The notes under the pieces were generated by a model. The model was given only the letters and a program-made list of their open reading frames with translations, searched no databases and had not been told where the DNA came from. Below are positions 8,339 through 16,794 of a DNA stretch of 64,000 bases, in pieces. Origin of the DNA: CAZUTO01 sp964623085 (GTDB lineage Bacteria; Pseudomonadota; Gammaproteobacteria; Pseudomonadales; GM7GCV1). Numbering within the stretch: position 1 is the first letter of the stretch; every line of letters begins with the position of its first letter. The stretch is taken from positions 1-64,000 of the forward strand of contig CAZUTO010000008.1 of NCBI GenBank assembly GCA_964623085.1, read 5' to 3'. The position numbers were made by a program, and so were the translations under genes.

Positions 8339-11260
8339 TTGGATAAGTATCTTTCTGGTCAGCGATGGATCAATGACGCGGAAGTACAGCTGGGGCTTGG
8401 CACTATTCTGAGTGTCGAGGGGCGCTGTATTAAAGTTTTGTTCCCGTCCACCGAAGAGGTCCGTACCTATGCAGCGGACTCTGCACCACTGAGCCGGGTT
8501 CGTTTTGAAGTCGGCGACACCATAAGAAATCAAAACGGGGAGTCCTTTGAAATTCTGGAAGTCCTCGAGAACGCAGGGCTCTACATTTATCAAGCGCGCG
8601 CGCTTTCTGATCCAGATTCTGATCCTGTAGTTGTTCCGGAAGCGGAACTTGATGACTTCACCCAGATTAGCCGGCCTAACCAGCGGCTTTTTGCTGGCCA
8701 GATCGACAACTCAAATTTCTTTGAACTCCGCCGTAAAACGCTTGAACTGGTTGACCAGATTGGCCATTCAGATCTGCGTGGGTTGAGAGGGGCGCGCACT
8801 AGTTTAATTCCGCACCAACTTTATATCGCCAAAGAGGTGGGTAAGCGGTTTGCACCGCGTGTATTGTTGGCGGATGAAGTAGGGCTTGGTAAGACGGTTG
8901 AGGCAGGCATGATCCTGAATCAACAGCTGTTGCAGGGTTATGCGCAGCGCGTATTGATCATCGTTCCTGAAACGCTTCTGCATCAATGGTTAGTTGAGAT
9001 GCTGCGTCGCTTTAACCTGCGATTCAGTATTTTTGATGAAAGCAGATTGGCCACTGATGAAGATGAAGACAATCTGTTTGAAGACGAGCCTCAGGTGAAT
9101 CATTTTGAGGAAGAGCAGCTAGTTCTATGTAGCCTGGATTTTCTGCGCGATCACCCCGAAGCATTTGTGCAAGCAAGTGAAGCAAGCTGGGACCTAATGG
9201 TGGTTGATGAGGCGCATCATCTGGAGTGGACCGAAACTGAAGCCAGCCCCGATTATCAAATGATTGAACTACTCGCCAGAACCATCCCTGGCGTTTTACT
9301 TTTGACCGCAACGCCAGAACAGCTTGGCAAAGCGGGGCATTTTGCGAGATTGCGATTGCTGGATTCAGACCGCTTTCCCTCTTATGCCGATTATCTTAAA
9401 GAAGAACAGTCTTATCAGCCAATTGCAGACGCAGTGGAGTTACTGATTGAGAGCGAGATTATTAGTCATGAGTCTGATGGTTGGAAAACCATTGAAGAAG
9501 CACTCGCCGGTGATGAGGCGCTATCGGAAGAAACAGAACAGCTTATACGCGAGTTCGCTGATGCTTCGATAGATGATGAAACGCGTGCCTCACATCGAGA
9601 GCGTCTTGTTGAACATATGTTGGATCGACATGGCACCGGGCGGGTGCTGTTTCGAAATACGCGTGCTGCGATTGAGGGCTTTCCCGGTCGCCGCGCGCAC
9701 GCATACCCGTTGGAGATGCCAGAGTCTTATAAGCAGATCGCTAGCTCCGAGTTCGCGAGTAATCTGAAAGCACAGCTATACCCAGAGGTGGCATATCAAT
9801 ATATAGAGGAAGCCGGTGAGTCTTGGTCTAGCTTCGACCCACGTGCGCTTTGGTTGAAGGAGTTTTTAGCCGAGAACGCGTCAAAGAAAGTTTTAGTGAT
9901 CGCTGCAAATGCCCATACCGCTATGGACCTCGCAGAATCGTTGCGTATGAAAACAGGTGAGCAGCCCGCTGTATTTCATGAGGGTATGAGCATCGTCGAT
10001 CGTGATCGCGCGGCGGCATACTTTGCGGATGATGAGTATGGCAGCCAGTGTCTGATATGTTCGGAAATAGGCAGTGAAGGTCGCAACTTTCAGTTTGCAC
10101 ACAACTTGGTGTTGTTTGATTTGCCACTGAACCCGGATTTGCTAGAACAGCGAATTGGCCGTCTAGATCGTATTGGTCAAACGGAGGAAATTCAGATTCA
10201 TGTGCCGTATCTCATGGCAAGTGCGCAAGAGGTGCTATATACCTTCTACCAACAAGCGATCAATGCGTTTGAGCATACAAGTGGCGCGGCGCAGCAGGTC
10301 TATGTGCGCTATCAAGATGTGTTACACCAAGCCATTTTGGATGGACACCTTTCTCCTGAAGTATTGCAGGAAATTAGTGACACTCATTCGGAGTTTGAAC
10401 AGGCGTTGCACGATGGCCGTGACCGATTACTTGAATACAACTCTTGCCGTCTAGAAAAGGCGAATGAGATTGTAGAGCAAGCCAGCGAGGCTGATGAACA
10501 AGCCGGTCTGCCGGAATACCTTAAAGCATTCGCAGCGTCATACGGCATTGATTATGAAGAGCAAACTAACGGCACGGTGATTATGCGGCCGTCGGAGTCA
10601 ATGTTGGCGCCACTTCATTCCATGCCGGACGAGGGCATGACTGCCACCTATTCGCGTAATCAGGCGCTAACGAATGAAGATCTACAGTTTATTAGTTGGG
10701 ATCACCCGCTGATATCGAGTGCTTTTGATCAGGTGCTAAGCACAGAGCTTGGCAATACTTCAGTAGTGACGCTAAAGCTCAAAGGGTTGCCTCCAGGCCT
10801 AATGATGGTCGAGACACTCTTTGTTTTGGAATCGGCGAGTACGAAGAAAATACAAACGGCGCGGTATTTGCCGGCTACCAGTATGCGCGTGGTTTTAGAT
10901 GAAAAAAATCGCTACTACAAAAATCTGACGCCAGAGTTGGTCGAACAGAATCAACAATACGTAAAGCGCAAGATCGCTGCCAATCTTGTTAAGGCCAAGC
11001 GCCTTGAACTGAATGCGGTGCTTAAGTCCGCACGACAAGTGATAGAAAAAGATGCAGAGAGCCGCCGCGCAACGGCGCTTGAGCGCGTTCACTCGGAGCT
11101 CACAGATGAAATTGACCGGTTAAAAGCGCTACAGGCGGTTAACCCTATGGTGAGACCGGAAGAAATCGAACACCTTGTCGATCAGAAAAACGAACTCGTT
11201 CGACAGATTGAATCTGCGCAAATTAAGCTGGATGCTATGCGCGTTATCGTTTGTGTGTGA
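8339..11260 (+). CDS. rapA: RNA polymerase-associated SWI2/SNF2 ATPase RapA
   Basis: RapA binds core RNA polymerase and recycles it from stalled post-termination complexes. The 973 residues begin with the N-terminal Tudor-like domains (GQRWINDAEVQLGLGTI). The helicase core has DEVGLGKTVEAG (motif I, about 179-190), VVDEAHH (motif II), LLTATPEQ (motif III), and in the second lobe GSEGRNFQFA and QRIGRLDRIGQ (motifs V and VI). A long C-terminal region ends in a coiled coil. The TTG start has GGAGG 5 nt upstream (8329-8333) and matches the conserved N-terminus. A bidirectional terminator follows. Confidence 0.96.
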   Translation: MDKYLSGQRWINDAEVQLGLGTILSVEGRCIKVLFPSTEEVRTYAADSAPLSRVRFEVGDTIRNQNGESFEILEVLENAGLYIYQARALSDPDSDPVVVPEAELDDFTQISRPNQRLFAGQIDNSNFFELRRKTLELVDQIGHSDLRGLRGARTSLIPHQLYIAKEVGKRFAPRVLLADEVGLGKTVEAGMILNQQLLQGYAQRVLIIVPETLLHQWLVEMLRRFNLRFSIFDESRLATDEDEDNLFEDEPQVNHFEEEQLVLCSLDFLRDHPEAFVQASEASWDLMVVDEAHHLEWTETEASPDYQMIELLARTIPGVLLLTATPEQLGKAGHFARLRLLDSDRFPSYADYLKEEQSYQPIADAVELLIESEIISHESDGWKTIEEALAGDEALSEETEQLIREFADASIDDETRASHRERLVEHMLDRHGTGRVLFRNTRAAIEGFPGRRAHAYPLEMPESYKQIASSEFASNLKAQLYPEVAYQYIEEAGESWSSFDPRALWLKEFLAENASKKVLVIAANAHTAMDLAESLRMKTGEQPAVFHEGMSIVDRDRAAAYFADDEYGSQCLICSEIGSEGRNFQFAHNLVLFDLPLNPDLLEQRIGRLDRIGQTEEIQIHVPYLMASAQEVLYTFYQQAINAFEHTSGAAQQVYVRYQDVLHQAILDGHLSPEVLQEISDTHSEFEQALHDGRDRLLEYNSCRLEKANEIVEQASEADEQAGLPEYLKAFAASYGIDYEEQTNGTVIMRPSESMLAPLHSMPDEGMTATYSRNQALTNEDLQFISWDHPLISSAFDQVLSTELGNTSVVTLKLKGLPPGLMMVETLFVLESASTKKIQTARYLPATSMRVVLDEKNRYYKNLTPELVEQNQQYVKRKIAANLVKAKRLELNAVLKSARQVIEKDAESRRATALERVHSELTDEIDRLKALQAVNPMVRPEEIEHLVDQKNELVRQIESAQIKLDAMRVIVCV

Positions 11261-11301
11261 GCTTGGTTTGTGCAAGCCAGTAGCGTGAATCCAGTGCAGT
11301 G

Positions 11302-11332
11302 AAAAAAGGCGGCCCCTAGGCCGCCTTTTTTA
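11302..11332. terminator. Bidirectional intrinsic terminator between rapA and the repeat protein
   Basis: AAGGCGGCC-CCTA-GGCCGCCTT is a GC-rich stem flanked by A6 on the left and T6 on the right. It can therefore stop transcription from rapA (plus) and from the Ala/Glu-repeat gene (minus), which converge here. Confidence 0.92.
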
Positions 11333-11362
11333 TTTCCAGATACGCTTAAGAAAGAACGAGTC

Positions 11363-11859
11363 TTATTCTTCTTCCTCTGAAGCATCTTCAGCAGGTGCCT
11401 CTTCGGCGGGTGCTTCTTCTGCAGGCGCTTCCTCAGCAGCGGCCTCTTCNNNNNNNNNNNNNNNNNNNNNNNNNNNNNNNNNNNNNNNNNNNNNNNNNNN
11501 NNNNNNNNNNNNNNNNNNNNNNNNNNNNNNNNNNNNNNNNNNNNNNNNNGTGCCTCTTCGGCGGGTGCTTCTTCTGCAGGCGCTTCCTCAGCAGCGGCCT
11601 CTTCAGCAGGTGCTTCTTCTGCGGGCGCTTCTTCAGCAGCGGCCTCTTCCGCAGGTGCTTCTTCGGCAGTCGCTTCTTCTGCAGGTGCCTCTTCAGCAAC
11701 GACCGGCTTAGGCTCAGGTGCAGTGATAAGGCCTGCTGCTAGCAATAGGCTCACTTTTTCGTCGCCATTTACTGGCTGGCCTTTCAGCGTTTTGACGGCG
11801 TAACGGCCATCATTACGTTTAAAAATTTTGTGTGTATCAGTTTTCTTTTCAAGCTGCAT
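11363..11859 (-). CDS. Small protein with N-terminal conserved domain and acidic Ala/Glu/Pro repeat tail (gapped)
   Basis: Function not recognised. The N-terminus (MQLEKKTDTHKIFKRNDGRY..., about residues 1-50) is basic and looks folded. From about residue 55 the protein is a tandem repeat of AEEAPAEEA and AAAEEAPAEEA units, surely disordered and highly acidic, ending ...AEDASEEEE and a TAA stop at 11365-11363. The 100-N gap lies inside the repeat. The right-hand frame does not continue through 100 N, but both edges carry the same 55 nt in the same codon phase. Collapsing that overlap gives a clean 113-residue ORF. The true repeat number is unknown. A good RBS (AAGGTGAG) precedes the ATG. Confidence 0.75.
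11450..11549. other. Assembly gap (100 N) with identical 55-nt ends
   Basis: The 55 nt left of the gap (11395-11449) are identical to the 55 nt right of it (11550-11604), and both copies end exactly at the N run. That is what two contigs sharing one k-mer of 55 look like. The gap is probably a placeholder caused by the tandem repeat rather than 100 real bases. Confidence 0.9.
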
Positions 11860-12029
11860 GGTTACTCACCTTGGTTTTCACGAATGAAATGTCAGGGCCA
11901 TTAAGGCGGCTGTGACGAGAGGCGCGCACTTTAAAAGAGCTGTGCCTGACTGACAAGCAAAAATTTGCCGAAGCGACGACTGGCATAGGCTATTTCGCCA
12001 AAATCGACGAGGTGTGAGGTTTACTCTGA

Positions 12030-12043
12030 TAGAATCGCGCGCG
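12030..12043 (+). promoter_or_regulatory. Candidate extended -10 promoter of uup
   Basis: TGATAGAAT (12027-12035) is an extended -10 (TG-N-TAGAAT), followed by the GC-rich discriminator CGCGCGCG. The start codon is 37 nt downstream. The 14-nt core is identical to that before typA at 96-109. No clear -35 is needed for an extended -10. Confidence 0.45.
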
Positions 12044-12071
12044 CTCAGCTTTTTACGGTTTCCCTCTATTT

Positions 12072-13967
12072 ATGACACTGATTCGTTGCGACCAAATATC
12101 TATCGAGTTTGGAGACAATCCGCTTCTGACTGATACAGATTTTTCGATTGAGCCCAAGGAGCGAGTTTGTTTGATTGGACGCAATGGCGCGGGCAAGTCG
12201 ACCTTGATGAAGATCATTCTTGGTCAACTTCAACCAGATAAGGGCGAGGTGCAATACAGCGACAACTTGCGCATCAGCCAATTGGATCAGCATCTGCCGG
12301 GCGATCTTCATCGTGTGGTTCGGGATGTGGTGAAAGAGGGGCTGTCAGAGCAGCAGGCGTTGATCGACGCCTATGAAGTCTTAGCTGCGCAAGACAATTT
12401 GGGCGGTCACGACATGCAGAAAATGGTTGATCTGCAAGCGAGCATTGATGCCGCAGGCGGCTGGCAGCTTGATCAGCAGGTGGAAACGATCATCAGCCAA
12501 CTAGAATTGCCTGGCGATGCGCGCCTGGAAGATCTTTCCGGCGGTTGGCAGCGACGAGTTGCTCTGGGCAAAGCCTTGGTATCTCAACCGGGGTTGTTGA
12601 TGTTGGATGAGCCAACCAACCATCTAGACATTGCGACTATCGAATGGCTAGAACATCGTGTGCGAGGTTATCTCGGTGCCGTCATTTTTGTGACTCATGA
12701 TCGCTCGTTTTTACAAAAACTGGCGACACGGATTGTGGAAATTGACCGCGGTAAGCTGCTTAGCTGGCCTGGCAACTACAACAAATACCTTGCCCTAAAA
12801 GAAAAAGCGAATGAGGACGAAGATACGGCCAATGCGCTATTCGACAAGCGCTTAGCACAGGAAGAGTCTTGGATTAGGCAAGGCATTAAGGCTCGCAGGA
12901 CACGCAACGAGGGAAGAGTAAGAGCCTTGCATGCGATGCGTAGCGAGCGCGACAAACGTATTAAGCGCCAAGGCAAAGCCAAGATTCAAATTTCTGAGGC
13001 CGAAGAATCGGGCCGCAAAGTGGTTGAAGCACGAAGTATTACGCATGGCTATGGTCAGGAAACGCTTCTGCGAAACTTCAATATCAAGATTATGCGTGGC
13101 GATCGCATTGGCCTAATCGGTAATAACGGCGTCGGCAAGAGTACCTTGCTGAAGATTTTGCTTGGTCAAATAACCCCGGATACGGGCTCGGTGAAGATCG
13201 GTACAAATTTGGTCACTGGGTATTTTGATCAGGTGCGTAGGGAGCTTGAGTGGGATAAGACGATTGCCGAAAACGTCGGCAACGGGAAAGAATACATTAA
13301 GGTAAATGGTCGTGATCGCCATGTGGTTGGATACCTGCGTAACTTCCTGTTTAGCGCCAAACGCGCCATGACACCTGTGAGCCACCTTTCCGGTGGGGAA
13401 TGTAATCGCGTATTGCTCGCCAAGCTTTTCACGCAGCCTAATAATCTTTTGATATTGGATGAGCCAACCAACGATTTGGATGTCGAGATGTTGGAGGTCT
13501 TAGAGCAACAGCTAGTCGAATATCAGGGAACGCTGATTGTAGTTAGCCACGATCGTGATTTTCTCGACAATGTGGTGACTAGCACATTGGTGTTTGAGGA
13601 AGATGGCAATGTAGTGGAATATCCAGGGGGTTACAGCGATTGGGCTAAGCGCGGTAAATTGCTGCGTATTGGAGAAAAGAACCCCTTAGCTGATCAGGGC
13701 AAGGAATTAAGTAAGAAGCCAGTTGAGCCGACGCAAAAGCCACGAAAACTGAGCTATAAGTATCAACGCGAGCTGGACATGCTTCCAGAAAAGATTGAAG
13801 GTTTGGAGCAGCAAATAGCCGTATTACAAACTACCGTTGGTGATCCGGCATTCTATGGCCAGCCTTTCGATAAAACTCAGGCTACCTTGGACGAATTTAA
13901 ACAAATTCAATCTGAGCTGGATGAGGCAACTGCACGCTGGGTGGAGCTAGAGGGGATGTTGGAGTAA
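12072..13967 (+). CDS. uup: ABC-F family ATPase Uup
   Basis: Soluble twin-ATPase protein acting on ribosomes or branched DNA; Uup mutants raise transposon excision in E. coli. The 631 residues contain two complete cassettes: GRNGAGKST with LSGGWQRRVALGKAL and LLMLDEPTNHLD, then GNNGVGKST with LSGGECNRVLLAKL and LLILDEPTNDLD. A charged linker lies between them and a coiled-coil C-terminal domain (about 565-631) is characteristic of Uup as against EttA. There are no membrane segments. Monocistronic by spacing. Confidence 0.95.
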   Translation: MTLIRCDQISIEFGDNPLLTDTDFSIEPKERVCLIGRNGAGKSTLMKIILGQLQPDKGEVQYSDNLRISQLDQHLPGDLHRVVRDVVKEGLSEQQALIDAYEVLAAQDNLGGHDMQKMVDLQASIDAAGGWQLDQQVETIISQLELPGDARLEDLSGGWQRRVALGKALVSQPGLLMLDEPTNHLDIATIEWLEHRVRGYLGAVIFVTHDRSFLQKLATRIVEIDRGKLLSWPGNYNKYLALKEKANEDEDTANALFDKRLAQEESWIRQGIKARRTRNEGRVRALHAMRSERDKRIKRQGKAKIQISEAEESGRKVVEARSITHGYGQETLLRNFNIKIMRGDRIGLIGNNGVGKSTLLKILLGQITPDTGSVKIGTNLVTGYFDQVRRELEWDKTIAENVGNGKEYIKVNGRDRHVVGYLRNFLFSAKRAMTPVSHLSGGECNRVLLAKLFTQPNNLLILDEPTNDLDVEMLEVLEQQLVEYQGTLIVVSHDRDFLDNVVTSTLVFEEDGNVVEYPGGYSDWAKRGKLLRIGEKNPLADQGKELSKKPVEPTQKPRKLSYKYQRELDMLPEKIEGLEQQIAVLQTTVGDPAFYGQPFDKTQATLDEFKQIQSELDEATARWVELEGMLE

Positions 13968-14049
13968 ATCGTCAAAGGATGTTACAGATATTCGGGTGGC
14001 GACACGAATCTAGTATATTAGATCCAACCATGTATGGGAGGAGAGGGCA

Positions 14050-14520
14050 ATGACAGAAGAAAAAGAAGTAGCGAAAAAGAAAAAAGAAGTAGCGGCTAAA
14101 GAAAAAGAAGTAGCGGCTAAAGAAAAAGAACCAGAACCAGTGATGCAGGATGCAGCGAACGCCGAGCCAAGTGAAAAGCTCCCCAGCGAGGTGCGAAACT
14201 GGGCAATGGCGTGCCATCTCTCTGCCTTTCTTGCTTTTGTGGTTCCATTTGTTGGGAGTGTGATTGGTCCGTTGATTGTTTGGACAGTGAAAAAAGAAGA
14301 ATCAGAGTTTATTGCCTATCATGGTAAAGAAGCGCTGAATTTTCAGCTCACCGTTATCATCGCTTTATTGGTTTCTGGGCTATTGAGCCTGATACTGATT
14401 GGATTCTTACTAATGGCTATCGTTGGGATTACCGCGATCATTCTCACGCTTATCGCATCGATCAAAGCGAGTGAGGGTGAGTACTATAAATATCCTTTTT
14501 CACTGAAGTTAGTTAGCTAG
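14050..14520 (+). CDS. DUF4870 (Tic20-like) membrane protein with Lys-rich N-terminal repeats
   Basis: Small inner-membrane protein of unknown function. Residues 1-40 are charged and repetitive: KKEVAAKEKEVAAKEKE comes from tandem copies of a 21-nt unit, GAAGTAGCGGCTAAAGAAAAA. From about residue 55 a DUF4870 domain follows (WAMACHLSAFLAFVVPFVGSVIGPLI, FIAYHGKEALNFQL) with three to four membrane segments. GGAGG at 14037-14041 is a strong RBS for this ATG. The repeat probably varies in length between strains. Confidence 0.85.
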   Translation: MTEEKEVAKKKKEVAAKEKEVAAKEKEPEPVMQDAANAEPSEKLPSEVRNWAMACHLSAFLAFVVPFVGSVIGPLIVWTVKKEESEFIAYHGKEALNFQLTVIIALLVSGLLSLILIGFLLMAIVGITAIILTLIASIKASEGEYYKYPFSLKLVS

Positions 14521-14548
14521 TGCTAATCTTAGTGCTGATCAAGAGTAT

Positions 14549-15283
14549 TTAGTGTTCTTCTTCTTCGCTCTCGGCACCGATTGAGCGCGAGAAGAACAAC
14601 CCTAGTTCAAATAGTAACCACATTGGCAACGCTAGAAATATCTGCGAGAAAACATCCGGCGGAGTCAGGAACATTCCCGCTACAAAGCAACCAACGACAA
14701 TGTAAGGACGTTTCCCCGCCAGCGATTCAGCGCTGGTAATCCCCGCTTTTACCAATAGGAATGTAGCAATGGGTATTTCAAATGCCAGTCCAAACGCAAA
14801 AAAAAGCTTCAAGACAAAATTTAGATAGGAACTGATATCGGTCATGATGGCGATAGAGTCCGGTGCGATCTTTATCATGAACTGCGTGACCATCGGAATG
14901 ACAAGGAAGTACGCAAAAGCGATCCCTAAATAGAACAATAGAATGCTTGAAAACAAGATAGGCATGGCCACGCTTTTTTCGTTTTCATAGAGTCCTGGCG
15001 CGATAAACGACCAAGCTTGGTATAGCAGATAGGGCATTGCCAGCATGACGGCTAGAAAGAAAGTGAGCTTGAGCGGCGCCAAAAAAGGTGAAATAACATC
15101 TGTGGCGATCATGGACGAGCCGTCTATCATATTGGCTGTCAGTGGCTGCGCTAGCGCGTCATAGATTTGATTGGCGAAGGCTATCAGGCAGATAAAAAGC
15201 ACGAGTACTGCGGTTAGTGACTTAAGAATGGCCGACCGAAGCTCAAGCAGGTGCTCAATAAGCGGTTGCTGAGAGTCTGTCAT
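14549..15283 (-). CDS. tatC: Sec-independent protein translocase subunit TatC
   Basis: Core of the Tat receptor that recognises twin-arginine signals and exports folded proteins. The 244 residues have six predicted membrane segments, the conserved N-terminal LIEHLLELRSAILKS and the FEIPIATFLLVKAG and LTPPDVFSQ blocks. Last gene of the leftward ubi-his-tat operon; it overlaps tatB by 4 nt. Confidence 0.96.
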   Translation of the reverse strand: MTDSQQPLIEHLLELRSAILKSLTAVLVLFICLIAFANQIYDALAQPLTANMIDGSSMIATDVISPFLAPLKLTFFLAVMLAMPYLLYQAWSFIAPGLYENEKSVAMPILFSSILLFYLGIAFAYFLVIPMVTQFMIKIAPDSIAIMTDISSYLNFVLKLFFAFGLAFEIPIATFLLVKAGITSAESLAGKRPYIVVGCFVAGMFLTPPDVFSQIFLALPMWLLFELGLFFSRSIGAESEEEEH

Positions 15284-15747
15284 GTCTTGTCCGCGTGGTC
15301 TGAGCTTTTGTTTGAGCTCTTACCTGAGCTCTTATCTGAACTATCACTCGACATCTCATCGGCTTTTACTTTGTTGGATGCAAGCTTCTCGGATTCGACC
15401 GAACCGTCTTGGTCCCTATTTTTGTGCGAGTCTATATGTTTGGGTGAGTCTATGGAGGCTGCATCCTTGCTCAATGCGATCGATTCCTCGACATCTTCGG
15501 AGAGTTCTTTGGTTTTTTCTTTTATGCGCTCTATGTCTTTCATCACTTGAGCGTTGTGAATCTCGCGGCGCAGGTCGTCTAACCCTAGCTCTTGTTCTAG
15601 GTCTCGGCGTGTGCTGTTCCAGGAGTGTTTGACTTTAGAGAACCCGAGCGCAAAGGTACGAATGGCCTCTGGCAATTTCTCAGGGCCGAACACAGTCAAA
15701 CCTAGTACGGCAATAATGAGAATTTCGAAAAAGCCAATGCTAAGCAT
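15280..15747 (-). CDS. tatB: Sec-independent protein translocase subunit TatB
   Basis: TatB pairs with TatC to form the signal-binding complex. The 155 residues start MLSIGFFEILIIAVLGLTVFGPEKLPEAIRT, the TatB hallmark with a Glu in the membrane helix and the FGPEKLP hinge. An amphipathic helix and a long Ser/Asp/Lys-rich disordered tail (about 95-155) follow, ending SSNKSSDHADKT. It lies between tatA and tatC. Confidence 0.95.
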   Translation of the reverse strand: MLSIGFFEILIIAVLGLTVFGPEKLPEAIRTFALGFSKVKHSWNSTRRDLEQELGLDDLRREIHNAQVMKDIERIKEKTKELSEDVEESIALSKDAASIDSPKHIDSHKNRDQDGSVESEKLASNKVKADEMSSDSSDKSSGKSSNKSSDHADKT

Positions 15748-15782
15748 AGCGAGTATTTTTTAGGACGTTTAGCGTTCGGTTC

Positions 15783-16001
15783 TTATTCTTTTTCCGTGTG
15801 CTGTGCATTCTTATTTTGCGTAGCGGAATCTTCACCCGCGCTGTCTGCGGACTCTTCGTCTTTGCCTACAGCGTCTTTAAAGCCTTTGACTGCGCCACCC
15901 AAATCACTGCCCATACCTTTCAATTTTTTTGTACCAAATAACAAAAGCACGATCACCAAAATGATCAACAATTGCCAGATACTGATTCCGCCTAAGCCCA
16001 T
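15783..16001 (-). CDS. tatA: Sec-independent protein translocase subunit TatA
   Basis: Pore-forming Tat subunit. The 72 residues start MGLGGISIWQLLIILVIVLL, then LFGTKKLKGMGSDLGGAVKGFKDAV, i.e. membrane helix, FGTKKL hinge and amphipathic helix. The tail is acidic. It stands 35 nt before tatB and 64 nt after hisE in the same transcriptional direction. Confidence 0.96.
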   Translation of the reverse strand: MGLGGISIWQLLIILVIVLLLFGTKKLKGMGSDLGGAVKGFKDAVGKDEESADSAGEDSATQNKNAQHTEKE

Positions 16002-16065
16002 TCTTAATTACCTCTACTGTTCTATACTAGACAAACTGTCTAATTTAATCCGGTTGCATCGGAAT

Positions 16066-16386
16066 TTAGTCTTCCGTACGCGCGGCTTTTTCATCTAACC
16101 CAGATAAACCAAAGCGTCTTTTAAGCTCATCCAATACCTCTTCTGAGGATATCTCTAGGTGTGAAAGCATCACCATTGTATGGAACCAAAGATCCGCCGT
16201 TTCTTTGATAATTTCTTCGCGGTTTCCGTCTTTCGCTGCCAGCACCGTTTCGGTCGATTCCTCGCCTACTTTTTCAAGAATCTTGTTTAGGCCTTTTGCA
16301 TGCAACGAGGCAACGTAGGACGTATCTGCGTCTGCACTCTTCCGCTGTTGTAAGACTGTTTCCAGTTCTTTCAGAACGTTATTCAT
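16066..16386 (-). CDS. hisE: Phosphoribosyl-ATP pyrophosphatase
   Basis: Second step of histidine synthesis: PR-ATP to PR-AMP plus pyrophosphate. The ATG at 16386 is chosen because it gives the family N-terminus MNNVLKELETVLQQRK (106 residues) and overlaps the hisI stop by 4 nt (ATGA); the longer reading frame adds 17 residues that lie inside hisI. The all-alpha MazG-like fold shows KVGEESTETVLAAKDGNREEIIKETADLWFHTMVML, with the acidic metal ligands. Confidence 0.95.
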   Translation of the reverse strand: MNNVLKELETVLQQRKSADADTSYVASLHAKGLNKILEKVGEESTETVLAAKDGNREEIIKETADLWFHTMVMLSHLEISSEEVLDELKRRFGLSGLDEKAARTED

Positions 16387-16772
16387 TGTTGATAAATGTC
16401 TTCGCTGGGCTTGATGACGGGCTCGCTGCTCTGCCATTGCCCATCCTGTAATTTAAGATAAAAGCAACTATTGCGACCTGTGTGGCAAGCAATGCCACCT
16501 ACTTGCTCGACCGATAAAACCAGTGCGTCTTGATCACAATCCAAACGGATTTCTTTTACGCGTTGCTGATGCCCAGATGTTTCGCCTTTGCGCCACAGCG
16601 CATTTCTTGACCTAGACCAGTAGACCGCAATGCCTTCTTCCACTGTTAGGCGCAAGGATTCAGCATTCATCCAAGCGAGCATAAGTACTTTACCCGTCCC
16701 TGAATCCTGTGCAATAGCTGGAATTAAGCCTTGCTCATTCCAGCGTAATTCATCGATAAATTGGTCGGTCAT
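16383..16772 (-). CDS. hisI: Phosphoribosyl-AMP cyclohydrolase
   Basis: Third step of histidine synthesis; opens the purine ring of PR-AMP. The 129 residues contain the family motifs LMLAWMNAESLRLT, YWSRSRNALWRKGETSG, the DCDQDAL metal site and the CHTGRNSCF zinc site. hisI and hisE are separate genes here, as in Pseudomonas, rather than fused as in enterics. They sit between ubiB and tatA as usual for this gammaproteobacterial operon. Confidence 0.96.
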   Translation of the reverse strand: MTDQFIDELRWNEQGLIPAIAQDSGTGKVLMLAWMNAESLRLTVEEGIAVYWSRSRNALWRKGETSGHQQRVKEIRLDCDQDALVLSVEQVGGIACHTGRNSCFYLKLQDGQWQSSEPVIKPSEDIYQQ

Positions 16773-16794
16773 GGTTGGATTATCTCAGCCGCTG

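Noticed and set aside
11182..11859. Repeat protein continuing through the N run to 11182
   Set aside because: That frame depends on the gap being 100 bases, and the tail after the gap (basic KRPLLRKRLQ...) is a wrong-frame reading of the repeat. The AEEAPAEEA frame ends at 11363.
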